Source of the DNA: Schistocephalus solidus
Taxonomy: Eukaryota; Platyhelminthes; Cestoda; Diphyllobothriidea; Diphyllobothriidae
Assembly: GCA_017591395.1 (NCBI GenBank)
Contig: WEDG01005620.1
Location: 1 to 64,000, forward strand
DNA: 64,000 bases
Reading direction: 5' to 3'
The translations under genes were made by a program, and so were the position numbers. Below the pieces are notes generated by a model. The model was given only the letters and a program-made list of their open reading frames with translations. It did no database searches and was not told the origin of the DNA. Below, in pieces: positions 24,601 through 35,439 of the stretch. Numbering within the stretch: the stretch's first letter is position 1; every line of letters starts with the position of its first letter.

Positions 24601-27600
24601 TGTGGTTGCCGATTAATTAGAAATAAATTTTTAAGCAAATTAAAAAAACTGAAATTTCAAAACGATTATCTAAGAGAAAGCACACTTGGGAGACTGTGGG
24701 ACTCCCTGATTAGCTGAATACCTAGCAGGCGTGCATTGGATTTCCTCTCTGGACTTTTTGCTTATATCTGTGCTTCCAGTTTGGTATATCACTTAATCCA
24801 AATATATGCTAGATGCCTGTGGCAGTTCAAAATACAACGCCTTTATACCGCAGTATCTGATGAAACACAGCCCCAATCTCCATATAAAATGTTGTTCTGC
24901 GCCTACAGACACTAACATATTCTGATTTTCTCTATGTGAGGAAATGAAAGAGCTACAATGAAAGTTTTCTTGGTAAATGTATTTTAGAAAATTCAAACAA
25001 AAGGTTTTGGTTATTTATTTTTTTAACTTGTTTTATGTGTCAGGGCGCATGTGCGATCAAACATCATCTCACTTATCACGCAAGGTGAAAATTATATTCA
25101 CTTAAAACGAAAACATTCATTTGGCAGGATATATTCTCCTTAGTGCGCGGTGGCCGCCATGACAAAACCCATATTTATAATATCAATTGGCAGATAGTTT
25201 ATCCTCATATTCTCCGTTAGCCACACTATGAAGAGACTGTCCGTAGTTCATGGCTGTCAGAACTTATTCAATGTGACCAAGCCTGATGGAAATGGTCCGA
25301 TTTGCTTTGACCTTTCAATATTTTTTTTTAATTTTAAATTATCATTCGTATTCTTGGTATGACTTGGAAGTGAGCCGTTATTATGATCTAAGTTTAAAAT
25401 CCATGTTGATACTTTTGTTGTCAAATAAGCAAGCACCATCTGTCCTTATGTTTTATACTAAACATTCTTCACTATTATGGTCTCTATTAACAGAAAGTTA
25501 TATCCATATTAGAAAACAAAACTGTTTCTGGCATCTGTAATCTTTGGACTGATACTACTCGAAGTATTCCTCATCATGTTAATTGCTATACAGCTTTGGC
25601 CTATTTTGGTTAATCCATAAACTTGCAATAGGTGTAGCATAGACTTAAAGAAGTTTTTTTCGTGCAACTAATGTCAGCCTTGGTAATATCCAAAAAAAGG
25701 TTTGAATTGGCAATGATCAGCCAAAACACTGTACCATAAGTTTTTGCATTATGTGTGTAGCAACCGCAGATAATATTTGATGTTGCTTGTTTCAGCATAT
25801 TTGTGCATGACTTGAGATCGCCAATGTGACAAAACGACACCCTTTAGGACGGGTTAATTATATTTTCCAAGACTTAAATATGCGTCAATTTGTGAATGAA
25901 AAAAGATTTATATGGCTTTCCTGTGCAAAGAGAAAAAGTGATCTTCGTGTGCCAGATAAAAGTATATTAAATAATGTATTTGCACATTGATAAGCAAAAA
26001 AACGATACTTACCCACAGTTGAGCATATCATGGTTTTTATTAACAAAACAAAATATATGTGTACAATGTAACGTTCATTATGACACAAGGTGCAGAATGT
26101 ACTGTTTACTTAATAATTTAAAAATCTTATGCATAACGAGACAAATATTCTTAACTATTTTAAGCTTTTAATTATAAATTGTACGTGTTATGCATTTTCA
26201 GATCATCCACTGACATTTGGTGCACGTTTGGTTGATTTATTTGCTGTTCTGTAGATAATGGTGGCAGTTTCAGCGAACTGTACAAACTTACAAAATTAGA
26301 AACGAGTACTTGTAACCGTTGTTGCAAACTTCAATTCTGAGAAACAAAGGCATGATCAATCAACGGAAATTTCATTCCCAAAGTCTGAAAGAAATGATTT
26401 TTTAAATAAGAAAAAGAATGTTTTACAGAAAAGTACAGTAACGTTGATTTTCTATTTGGCGAGGGAAGATTTACACTGATATACAGTCATCTTAAATCCT
26501 ATAGGACCAAGTGGTTCAGCGAGAAGAGAGTTTTTCCTTACTCGCACAGGGCTGCACTCAAGTTAGAAAAACTGGGATCGTATATTTTAGCTTCAAGAAA
26601 CAAGTAAGTTCTTCGATCCTGAACAAATATGGCTAAGAAAGTTTTCTTATCCTGTAGATTTAAAAGATAAGCAAGGAAAAAATGGAAATCGGCTCCATGA
26701 GAGTCTGCCGTTGGTTTAATTTATTAACGGAGCTCTACTCATGTCAGGGAAAGATTTACTACCCAAGGTCAACGTTCAGTCTTATTTAAACGTTAACCAG
26801 TAATTGCACGAATCAAACGAATATTCTTTGCTGGCAAAGGCTGATAATTTTATATACCCTTGACCTATCAATTGTCTTGGAAGAAAACTTTTCTTCACTT
26901 ACTAGCACAATACTGCCTTAAGATATGCAGAACTCAGTGATCAAAAATATGCAATAAACAGACGTACTCATTTTCTAATACAAACGATGATAATCTGATG
27001 GCCTTTTTATTGCCTACAAAGATATGAGGGAATATTTTTGCATAGAATAGGTTCAAAATTGTTAGGGAAAGTGTTTTATACTTTAGTTCAATCGGAATAT
27101 TTGTTTTTTAAATATTATTATTTTTTCAAAATCATAATCTTTTTAAAAGAAATAGAATTTGTGCTTTTCACTTTCGGTGGTTGAACAGACGAAATGCTGA
27201 CGCATTTAGCTTCAGGCATGCAACCTGTCATATTTTTCATGGAAAAGTAGCATTATGACCACTTCAGCGATGTTTCTAAAGATAAAAAATTGAAAGTTTG
27301 AATGAAAAAAATGTTATAACAATATATGTCCGTCATATAACACAAAGCGTCTGTGGTAGCAAAAACAATATATCTTCACTTCGAGGCCAAATCTTGAATA
27401 ACTGTCTGTTGAAACAATACAAAGGATGTCTCATTTTAATCGTAGCGAACAATGATGTCTTCCCCGTATTCCAGAGCATGGTTGGTGAAGGACGAAGCCC
27501 TGATCTAATGGTAATGATAGCAGACTAATGCTGGATATGTCGGGTTTTCCACCACCCCATCCATTTTCGCCTGGTGTCAAGACATATTCAAGGAGACTGG

Positions 27601-27820
27601 AAGCGAGATCGAACTAAGTGATTGATGGAGATAAACGGACCATGTAGTCGTAACACATACACAAACTCGTCACCGCAAAAAAACCCGAAGTTCACAGAGG
27701 GCAGCTCGGAGCTCAGAAGACCGATTTACTCCGGCAGCTGACAGCCTTTCGAATCATGACTTTTAATGCGTCTTTATTGTTTTAAAGTGCGATAAATTGT
27801 TTACAATGAAGAATGTGCTG
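24600..27820. other. AT-rich stretch, nothing recognised
   Basis: Frames up to 84 codons lie on both strands, often overlapping, with no motif. Composition is strongly AT-rich, especially 25.9-27.2 kb. A GC-richer patch at 27.55-27.77 kb is unassigned. Confidence 0.5.
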
Positions 27821-27824
27821 ATTA

Positions 27825-28110
27825 TGATTGCCAGCGAAGACAAAAGAGAAAGGAAAAGCAATTTCTGGCCATCCTCACATAGTCATACCCAACCCCAAGT
27901 AGTGCATCACCCAAGGCCCAAACCCGTGACCTGTTGATTAACGTTTTAACGCTAAAACCTCGTTTTTTGCACCACTTGTGGTTGGGTATTGCTGGCTGAT
28001 GATATCTGCTGGTCCAGAAATGGATATTCCAGTCTCCATTGTCTTTGCCAGCAATGATAATGCCAGCCGCTGCACAGCTGCTGGTGTAGCTTGAGAGTGA
28101 GCCCCAAAAA
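27825..28110. repeat. Inverted head-to-head pair of family A SINE-like repeats
   Basis: The left half (about 27828-27935) is in - orientation: read on -, CCTTGGGTGATGCACTAC, TTGGGGTTGGGTATGACT, GGCCAGAAATTGC and TTGTCTTCGCTGGCAATC. The right half (about 27975-28065) is in + orientation: CACCACTTGTGGTTGGGTA, TTGCTGGCTGATGATATC, GTCCAGAAATGGATATTCC, and TTGTCTTTGCCAGCAATG. The arms face each other across about 40 bases, so the whole could fold back on itself. Copies of a single SINE insertion do not normally take this form; two insertions or a fold-back derivative are possible. Confidence 0.7.
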
Positions 28111-28890
28111 AAATCGGGATGAGTGAGTGCTGCTAGTGTACAGTGAGTGTTCGTCATCGAAAGAACGCCCTATATTAGCGTGGTGAAGTAGCGCATTAGA
28201 ATATGACTAACTCTCTGCCCTTTCTAATAGGCGTTAAGTTGCATGCGCATACCTACACGTATCTGTGATAAAATTAACTAAATTGGTGGGGAGGGAGAGT
28301 AATTAATGCTTTATAAGTTTGATCCCAAGGTCCGTCACAGGAGTCAATCCTCAAAACCATTGATAGAAATGCAAGGCAAAATTTGATCTGCCAATTAAGA
28401 ACAGGCTGCACGCGTGCACAGAGGATAGTGCTTTTGGATTTTCGATCAATACGTGCTAAAATTTATTGTATGTTAGATAAAATGTCATTACTCGGCTAAG
28501 GACATATTTTTTACTTTGTTTGGGCCAGTTTCTTGACAGTATCAAGTTCGAAAAATGTTGCCGGCGTCAGAAATGTGTTCAAAATGTTTGAGCTCATGTC
28601 AACGTTTCACACACACCGCCTCTTGTTCACTTACGTATAATCGCAGTTTTTGTCTGGTTGGGTTTGTACAGGTAAATGAACTGCTATGATACGATATGGC
28701 GTAGATAATTTTACATTGCTCACACATACTCAACCTGTCAGTGAGCTTCATGAAACTTCGCTGCATGTTGCTTACGGAGGCGGGGAATACTCAAGCACTC
28801 TGGTATTGCAATCGTATATTAAAATCGTGCCCGTCAAATCTATCAGCATAGGCCTGAGAGCATTCAGAGACCATTAACTGAGACGAAAAG

Positions 28891-29110
28891 GGGCCCATGA
28901 CTCAATTTCTAGAGCGTTGGTCTTTTAACCAAAAAAGTACGGGTTCCATTCGTAGGCGTCTCTAAACCTGAACAAGGGTAAGACTGAAAGACCAGGGTTG
29001 AAAAGCTGAAATAGACCATCCCAGTCTGCTCTGTCCATAATCTCCCTCTGTAGACATTATTAACATAATCTTCCACCTCTTTTCGGCTGGGATCGAGATT
29101 AATAGTTCAT
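28891..29110 (+). repeat. tRNA(Lys)-derived SINE, family B
   Basis: The head reads like a decayed tRNA. An A box, CATGACTCAATTTCTAGAGC, is followed by GTTGG, the loop TCTTTTAA (anticodon TTT, Lys) and CCAA, then a T-arm/B box TACGGGTTCCATTCGTA (28937-28953) that is one base short of consensus. A non-tRNA body follows (CCTGAACAAGGGTAAGACTG, GACCAGGG, then CTCCCTCTGTAG and GGCTGGGATCGAG). The acceptor stem cannot pair, so this is a SINE and not a gene. I believe related SINEs are common in tapeworm genomes, but this is from memory. Confidence 0.75.
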
Positions 29111-29254
29111 AAACAGTTTTAAATAATTTGTCTAGACTGTTTGATTTCTAAGAAAATGGGTATCAACCGCTCTCTTCTCCGGTGTCCCACGCTCTGTTTG
29201 GTTCAACTTGAAAAATGCCGTCATACCTACTCGCATATGCCTATTTTAATTATT

Positions 29255-29400
29255 TCTGTCGGGGAGGTTAGAGCTAATGTTAAGGTAAGAGTTCCAGTAA
29301 ACATGAAATAAAGGTTAGGTTTTGATATAAATTTAGGATAAAGCTTACGTTTAAGGTTGGGATTTGTTCTATGGTTATGAATATAGTTACCGTTTTTTGC
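29255..29400. repeat. Degenerate GTTAGG-like tract
   Basis: GGAGGTTAGAGC, GTTAAGGTAAG, AAAGGTTAGGTTTTG, TTAAGGTTGGG and related words occur within about 150 bases. The wording resembles the degenerate TTAGGG-like tract at 2.2-2.4 kb. The 99-codon - strand frame across it is a by-product of the repeated words. Confidence 0.35.
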
Positions 29401-29504
29401 AAAGGTTAATATTATAATTAGGCTTAGAACACGGGAATCTGCCCACATTGTGAAATTTTTAATAAGGCCATTTGTCACGAAGAGGTGAGCTCCAGGAAGC
29501 AGTT

Positions 29505-29625
29505 TAGAAGAAGAAGATACAACCACTGGAACGCATTTTTATTGACCTGACGCTTCGATTTCTCCCTTTTTGGCCATCATCAGAGACAGTCGCATCAACT
29601 TCGAACCCCAGGGATGAACGTGAGA
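29505..29625 (-). repeat. PLE terminal repeat (pLTR), - orientation
   Basis: Read on the - strand: GTCTCTGATGATGGCC (core CTGATGA), a weak stem, ATCGAAGCGTCAGG in place of GAAACGTCAGG, TCAATAAAAATGCG, then TTCCAGTGG and a TCTTCTTCTTC tail. All landmarks of the shared layout are present. The substitution GAAAC to GAAGC would be expected to damage a hammerhead core. Confidence 0.7.
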
Positions 29626-29639
29626 GCTACAAATTGGAG

Positions 29640-29800
29640 TCGGCTTGTGGTTGCCTGGTCACTGCGCTCTATAAATGCTGCCCTCCTTGTGGCACTGTAA
29701 ACCTTGTCTGGGACTGTCCTGAGGATGTATTCGAATGAGAATCTGAAACACCAAGCCTATGAAATAATGGCTCCAGTTGAAGGCCACGTGCCTAACTTGA
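29640..29800 (+). repeat. PLE terminal repeat (pLTR), + orientation
   Basis: GGCTTGTGGTTGCCTGG, CTCTATAAATGCTGCCC (TATAAA box near 29670-29677), GTCCTGAGGATG (core CTGAGGA, 29719-29725), an ATTC/GAAT stem, then TCTGAAAC (GAAAC at 29745-29749), ATGAAATAATGG and CTCCAGTTGA. Together with the - oriented copy just to the left it forms a second head-to-head pLTR pair. Confidence 0.7.
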
Positions 29801-30199
29801 GTGTGTGGAGGGAGTTTTATTCCCGTGCCTTTACTAGGGTTTCCTCGTACAGTAAAATTGGCAGAATTGGAAATGCAGTTTGACGAGTAATTAATAAAAG
29901 CCCCGACAGTGCCTTGTTCAGAGTGCCTTTGCCCCTTTAGACAGTGCCTTGCCAGTGCTAACCAAATATAAATTCTAAATAAAAAATAAATTCTAAATAA
30001 AGTCTATCCACCGGTATTCGTAAGCGAGCTTGACAAGTGAAAAGAGCATTTACTAGTCTGGTTACAGTAAGCAACGCGTTCGTCTCCTTTTGTCTTGGAG
30101 TTCCCATATTGAATTCCTAAAAAGAGTTGAGTTTCGAGGTAAGCAGCTGCACGGAATTACTAGGTGCCATTACGCACTTAGATCGGTCAAAAACCACTA

Positions 30200-31085
30200 G
30201 GGTAGTCCAGTTTGCTATGATCGTACCTCAAACCCTGATAGTCACCATTAGAAAACTCCTCGCTCAAATCCCCAAAGAGAACTTAACAACAAGGCCGGGA
30301 AGAGAAGACGTGTATTGACGTATTATTACAGCGTATTTAAAACAAAAAAACGTAGGAGTATTTAAAAGGTTCAACAGCAATTAGACCAATCTGATAGGGG
30401 TTCTTGACAGGCCGGTTGGTAAGGTAGCATGTTCCCTTGAATTGAATGCTATCAAAAAAAACGTCACATTAAAGCTCACCCGTGAACCGGAGAATTCCTC
30501 CCGAAATATTTAAAACCCTCTTCTTCGATATGCTCATCGGAAGCCGTCCAATGATGTGCCACATAAGCTTGAAGATAGGTGTGAGGTCTGAGGTCGTATC
30601 GAGCTGGATGCGTACTTGTTTACCATTGATAATAACTGTAAAGTACTTTATCCTTGCCTCAAACGCAGTCTTGAACGTGGCCAAAATGGATTGTGACGTT
30701 GGAATGAAGTGAACTGAACGGTGTTTGGGAACCTTCATACTCCTTTTGCATACGCTTGAATGAAAGGGTCTGCCTACTGAAAAATAATCTTCCTTCTGAG
30801 CCTATTGTTGCTGCAGGATAGATATAAGTTGCTCCGCGGAAATAGAAATGGTGAGTTCTGTGTCGCCATTTGTTATGAGCTTGCCTCAAACCTTGATGTT
30901 CGCCCTCCAACAACTCCTTGCTCAAATCCCCAAAGAGAATTTAACAGTAAAGGTGGAAGAGTAGAAATACCTTGACGTATTTACGGCTAAAAAGTACATT
31001 CTAGTATTTACAAGGTTGGACTGCAATTGGACCAATCTGCTAATGTCCTTGAGGGGTTAGCATCTTGACTGGCCTTCCGACATCC
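30200..31085 (-). mobile_element. Gypsy-type LTR retrotransposon fragment, gag-pol junction
   Basis: A retropepsin-like segment (30469-30738) lies on the - strand downstream of a frame at 30659-30925 that would be the Gag C-terminus. That frame contains FYFRGATYIY, which may be a ruined zinc knuckle, though its Cys residues are gone. The two frames overlap and differ, so a frameshift separates them. The fragment is flanked by a direct duplication: about 30200-30425 matches about 30860-31085 (for example CTCAAATCCCCAAAGAGAA in both), an offset of about 660 bases. No RT, integrase or LTR was recognised. Confidence 0.6.
30469..30738 (-). pseudogene. Retropepsin-like aspartic protease remnant
   Basis: The frame reads FTVIINGKQVRIQLDTTSD, the usual beta-strand and catalytic loop of a Gypsy/Ty3 protease, where LDTASD or LDTGAD is expected; the catalytic Asp and Thr are kept. 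The flap and C-terminal region continue as GRLPMSISKKRVLNISGG. In such elements this dimeric protease cuts the Gag-Pol polyprotein. The fragment is 89 codons, ends at a stop and has no intact neighbour, so it is inactive. Confidence 0.65.
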
Positions 31086-32030
31086 TAATGATTGAGTGGA
31101 GCACTAATCCTGTTGGCAGCTTACGCGATATAATTATGCACACGACATATTGGTGGATCGATAGAGCAGCGTGGGAAAGTAGTCAGGGCGATGTGTAGCG
31201 AATCGGATGGGACGGCTCCTACATGGCACTAACAAATAAACCCTCCTTTTTATGTATGACTAAGCAACTGGGCTTGCTGACAGCGTGATGCCAATCGATT
31301 ATTCTGCACTTCCCTTATTGTCTGTAGCTGCACGACTCAGGCATTTACTTACCTCGTGTTAGCGAAAAAAATTCAATGGTGGAATGTAAATATTTCTAAC
31401 AATTGGTGCCATTGTCTGCAGGGATGCTTGTTAGTTCCCTTACAAATTAGGCATTGTCCATTTAATTTTGTTGTTCCAGCGCTTGAAGTTGGGAACTCCT
31501 CGTGGCTGACTCTTATACTTCGAAAAAGCCCTCACACCCCTTTTAACCTTTCCAATCACATCCGACAAAAATCAGTTAATGGCTTGATGATGACATTTTG
31601 TTCTTAATGTCAAGGCGCAGGCTTGGGCGTTAATTTGGTCCTTGCTCCTATTAGCGCTGTTGTGCGCAAAACAATGCGTGGCTAAAAAAATTAAAATTTC
31701 AGAGGTATTGGAAACCCAGTCGCTTAATGTTTCAGAAAGCTGCTGTCCTTTAGAAACGACATAATAGATTATTTCGAAACTGGCATTTTCAACAGAAAAC
31801 GACTGTCCAAAGGAGTACAAGCAAAAATTTTACGTTTCGAGCACAATGAAGAACCCAATTTTCTTTCATAGAGACTAATATTAACATATAAAGTCGAAAC
31901 AAAGGTAATTCAGCTGCGCAGTTTGATAAGCGAACTCAGAAGCAAGCACAAAATTTCAACGAAAATAGGGAAAAATGAAACCATCTGATGCTGCCATCAC
32001 AGGAAATATGCAACTTAACTGACGCCACAC
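31085..32030. other. No supported gene
   Basis: Overlapping 82-83 codon frames (31356-31607, +; 31572-31820, -) show no motif. The GC-richer start (31.09-31.3 kb) may still belong to the adjacent retrotransposon. Confidence 0.45.
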
Positions 32031-32165
32031 GACTGGCTAAAATTTAACCAGCTGCTTATGTCTCTGATGAGGGTTTCTAGTGAGAATCCGAAACGCCAGG
32101 CCAATAAAACTCTTATTTCGGCGACCGCACCTTCTACTTCTATTCAGCACTTCTAATCACTGATA
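32030..32165 (+). repeat. PLE terminal repeat (pLTR), solo, best-preserved ribozyme
   Basis: The shared layout is seen from the ribozyme core onward: CTGATGA, stem II, GAAACGCCAGG, CCAATAAAACTC, then CGGCGACCGCACC and a TTCTACTTCTATTC tail. No RT or endonuclease is attached, so it is a solo terminal fragment. Confidence 0.65.
32064..32094 (+). ncRNA. Hammerhead ribozyme core candidate
   Basis: CTGATGA at 32064-32070 and GAAAC at 32090-32094 match the conserved CUGANGA and GAAA elements. Between them GGGTTT (32071-32076) pairs with GAATCC (32084-32089) over six consecutive pairs including two G-U pairs, forming stem II with a seven-base loop. Hammerhead motifs in PLE terminal repeats are established for several animal lineages (Rfam hammerhead families). 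I could not confirm stems I and III or the cleavage site by eye, so activity is unproven. Confidence 0.6.
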
Positions 32166-34800
32166 TTAGCAGTCAAAACCTGTGTTTACATGCCTGTTCT
32201 CCGGTTTTATCTCTGCCTTAATCAGGCAACATTTTCCATCGGACAAAAGCCACAGATGTCAGCTTGTTGGGTTTCAATGAATGTTTGCGCAAATGATTGG
32301 GAGCACCACTGTAGCCAGCTTCCCAACTGTGCTTGTTGAATCCGGTTGCATTTTCATACACCAACGCATGTTATGAATTCTTCGATTAATATGCTCCTAC
32401 ATTTGGCATAATATATCTCTGTTAATTCTGGAATTTTTGCAGTGCTGTCTGTGAAATGCTTATTTTTACCAATTCCTCTTAGGGACATTGAAGTGCTTAG
32501 CACCTCTCCAGATAACAAACAGCCTTTTTAGAAGCCAAACCTTTCAGATGCTTGTTGTGGTCTAAAAAAATATATATTCAAATCACTAAGAATTGACAAC
32601 GGCAAACAGTAAGGACTCTTTGATTTTTAACGTATGAAAGCGTTTTATATTCCTTTTAAAAATAATAATAGATGTTCATTAGGGTGCTGAGACAACAATC
32701 TGTCTGGGATGATAAAGTGTGCGGTAAAAGTGGTTAGATTGGTTGCTAAAGTTGTTTCTGTACAATATGTAACCGGGATCATTGTGAGTTGGGATATATA
32801 AAAATTTTTGGAAAGATGTTCAGTAGCAAAATTTGGTCTAAACAGTTTTAGCTTTCACGCTGTACGGAAAATAAACATTTAACATCCAAAAACCTGCACA
32901 CCGCACAGACAAAACCGCTAAAACACCTACTTTGGTTCACGATAACCGTAAATGGCAGCTCTTGTGCCAGACGGAAAATCTTCTTTCCACAGAGAAACAA
33001 CCTACATTTAACTGGTCAATATGAAAGCACGTTCCGGAACGCAATGGCTTTAGCATTGCAGAAGTTCTAACCGGTTGATGAACCTTTCGTCATTAAAGTG
33101 GTATGTCTTTATGTTGAAAATAATTCGATAAAAAATTAAAAAATGTTGAAACGCATAGATAGTCTTTTCAGACAACATACTATGGTTATATGGTTCAAAC
33201 AAATCTGGACTGAAAAATGCGCAATGCCCCATTAACATCAGCGTTCTTATAAACACCCTCTCTGGTAATGGTACATATTATATATCATTGTTTAATTTAA
33301 AACCATGGGGTATTTAATATGATTATTTATTTGCATGCAACCAAATCTATAGGTAGGGTTGAATATGAGTCGTCGTATTTTCCGGTAAACAGCAGGTAAA
33401 ACATTTTACAATAGGTTATTAGCATTTATTATACTACTTTCGGCATTACTTCGGTCTACTGTTTAAGGCGATGATTTGGTGTAGTTTGCCATATCCGAAA
33501 GAGCCCCGGAAAAATCAATGGAAGTTACTAAATTTATACGCAGCATGATGATTAAAAAGCATGATTCGGATACTGATGAAAAGGAGATTATTATGTTAGA
33601 TTAATTAAGGTGTCATGGTTCGCCACTAGCGTGATAAAAAAATTTACGTTCACTTTGAAGGATATCTGTTTGTAACACCTATCAAAGTAATTAGGGTCGG
33701 CTTTGACCATGACCTTTGTGTCACTACAGGTATATTACTTAAAAGGCACAGGAACTATTTTAATTCTTCTCTATATGATTTTAAAACGTGCTATGCCAAT
33801 CATTCGATAAATTTAGTTAGTTGGTTGGTAAAAAACTGCCCTTAGGTAATTTAATAAAATGTGAACAAGAACATATGTTGTGCTGATGTGCAAAGTTTTT
33901 CGGGTCAATTTGCTATCACAGCTGATTATTTTAGAGATTAAAAGAACCATTCATTAAACTCGTAGGTTTTTAACGAGGAAAATATAATTATGGATGAGTG
34001 AAATATGCTATTTAAAGAAGCTAGAAACGTTGGTCAATCTTCAAAAACCTCCCCATGAGAGGGAGAGAGGTATAGAGATCGCCTCACTACCGTTACAGAA
34101 AGCATAGCTGCCACATTGTAAAAAATGCGTAATTTCTCGTGCGTTTGCAGGTCAGAAATCAGTTAATTGTGACTTCATGCACCCATATTTACAATATGTT
34201 TTGGAAGACCTTTCTAGTACTTATTCCAGTTCGATGCTAACGGTGTTCTTTTGTTCCATGAACAATTATAGAATGTGTAGAAAGTCCGCAAATTACGAAA
34301 ATGTTACAGGTTCGTAACTTCAAACATTCCTATGTATTTTTTCAACATACTTTTACGCGGCACTTTACTTTATTCAAATTTATTGTAAGAAAGCCAGGTA
34401 AATACTTTATACTCATGTTTTCCTACCCTAATTATTACTTCCCTTGGCAAACACAAACAGTACATACGATCCTATTTTTTCGCATGTCCGGACGTTCGTA
34501 AGTTGAATGTTGATAGGTAGAGGACTGCCTGCATGTAAAAGCTTTGGTAAATGTTCTTCAAATTAATTGGCAAGAAGAAAAAAATTGCCATTTAAATAAA
34601 GTAAAACTATTTTAGTGTTTAAGAGTAAACCCATTTATGATATTAACAGAAAATTCCAAATACAAATGAACTGCAATGAAGTGAAGACGCGAGCATTTAC
34701 ACTTTAGGTTTATGTGTCCGAGTATTCAGAGTCCATTATCAGAATCCTTTTGAGTGCAACACTAAGTGAACATTATTTAGTTAACAAATAAGGGTGGAAG
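32165..34800. other. AT-rich stretch, nothing recognised
   Basis: Two frames of 66-68 codons (33050-33256, -; 34301-34501, +) lack motifs. No repeat family of this window was recognised here. Confidence 0.5.
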
Positions 34801-34881
34801 AACTGTAGCGTCCACGACCGAGCCGAATTCGCACCACCTAGTTCACAGTGGTCTCACGGCGTGGTTACGTCATGCGTTCTT

Positions 34882-34894
34882 GGGGGGGGGGGGG
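34882..34894 (+). repeat. Poly-G run (13 G)
   Basis: Thirteen consecutive G follow CATGCGTTCTT. It is the longest G run in the window and the length may be unreliable in sequencing. Confidence 0.9.
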
Positions 34895-35439
34895 AAATAG
34901 GACACACCACCTGACTGCGGGGACAAAGCGAGCGATAACAGGATTTGGTGTCACGAACCCACGCTTCCGGCGGATCACGCCTCGTCTTGATGCCGGCCTA
35001 CGCTAATATCCGTGGTCCCACGAAATCGAACGCATAGCTTTCCTCCTGCGTGTTAATAGCGACTTAAGAAGGTGGATCGCCTATCCCCATGTCCCGTTTG
35101 CGCTCAAGTATTTGCGAACGGAGTCTTTATAATGGCACGGACAGACATGAAATTGGAATTTGGTAAACGAAGTCTTATTTCTCACCTGCATGCAGCCGAC
35201 CCTATCGACTTCATGATTCCGTTACGCATTATAATTGCCAGTCAATGAGCAATAACCTCGCCCAACTTTGCATCACTGCATTCTGTTGCCTCTGCCACAT
35301 GCTTATTGTACAGGAGAAAAGATAAGCTTTTCGGTGGCTTGCTACCGCTTTTAATACGTTAGCCTGTATGGAGATAGCGTTTAAAGAAATGTTTAAGGTA
35401 TGTTACCGTCCATTGCCAATTGGCTTCGGAAATGCCGTG

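Noticed and set aside
28891..28958. A functional lysine tRNA gene
   Set aside because: The acceptor stem does not pair and the T-arm is one base short; it continues into a SINE body.
29227..29526. 99-codon - strand frame
   Set aside because: Produced by degenerate GTTAGG-like repeats (TLTLTLALT run); not a gene.
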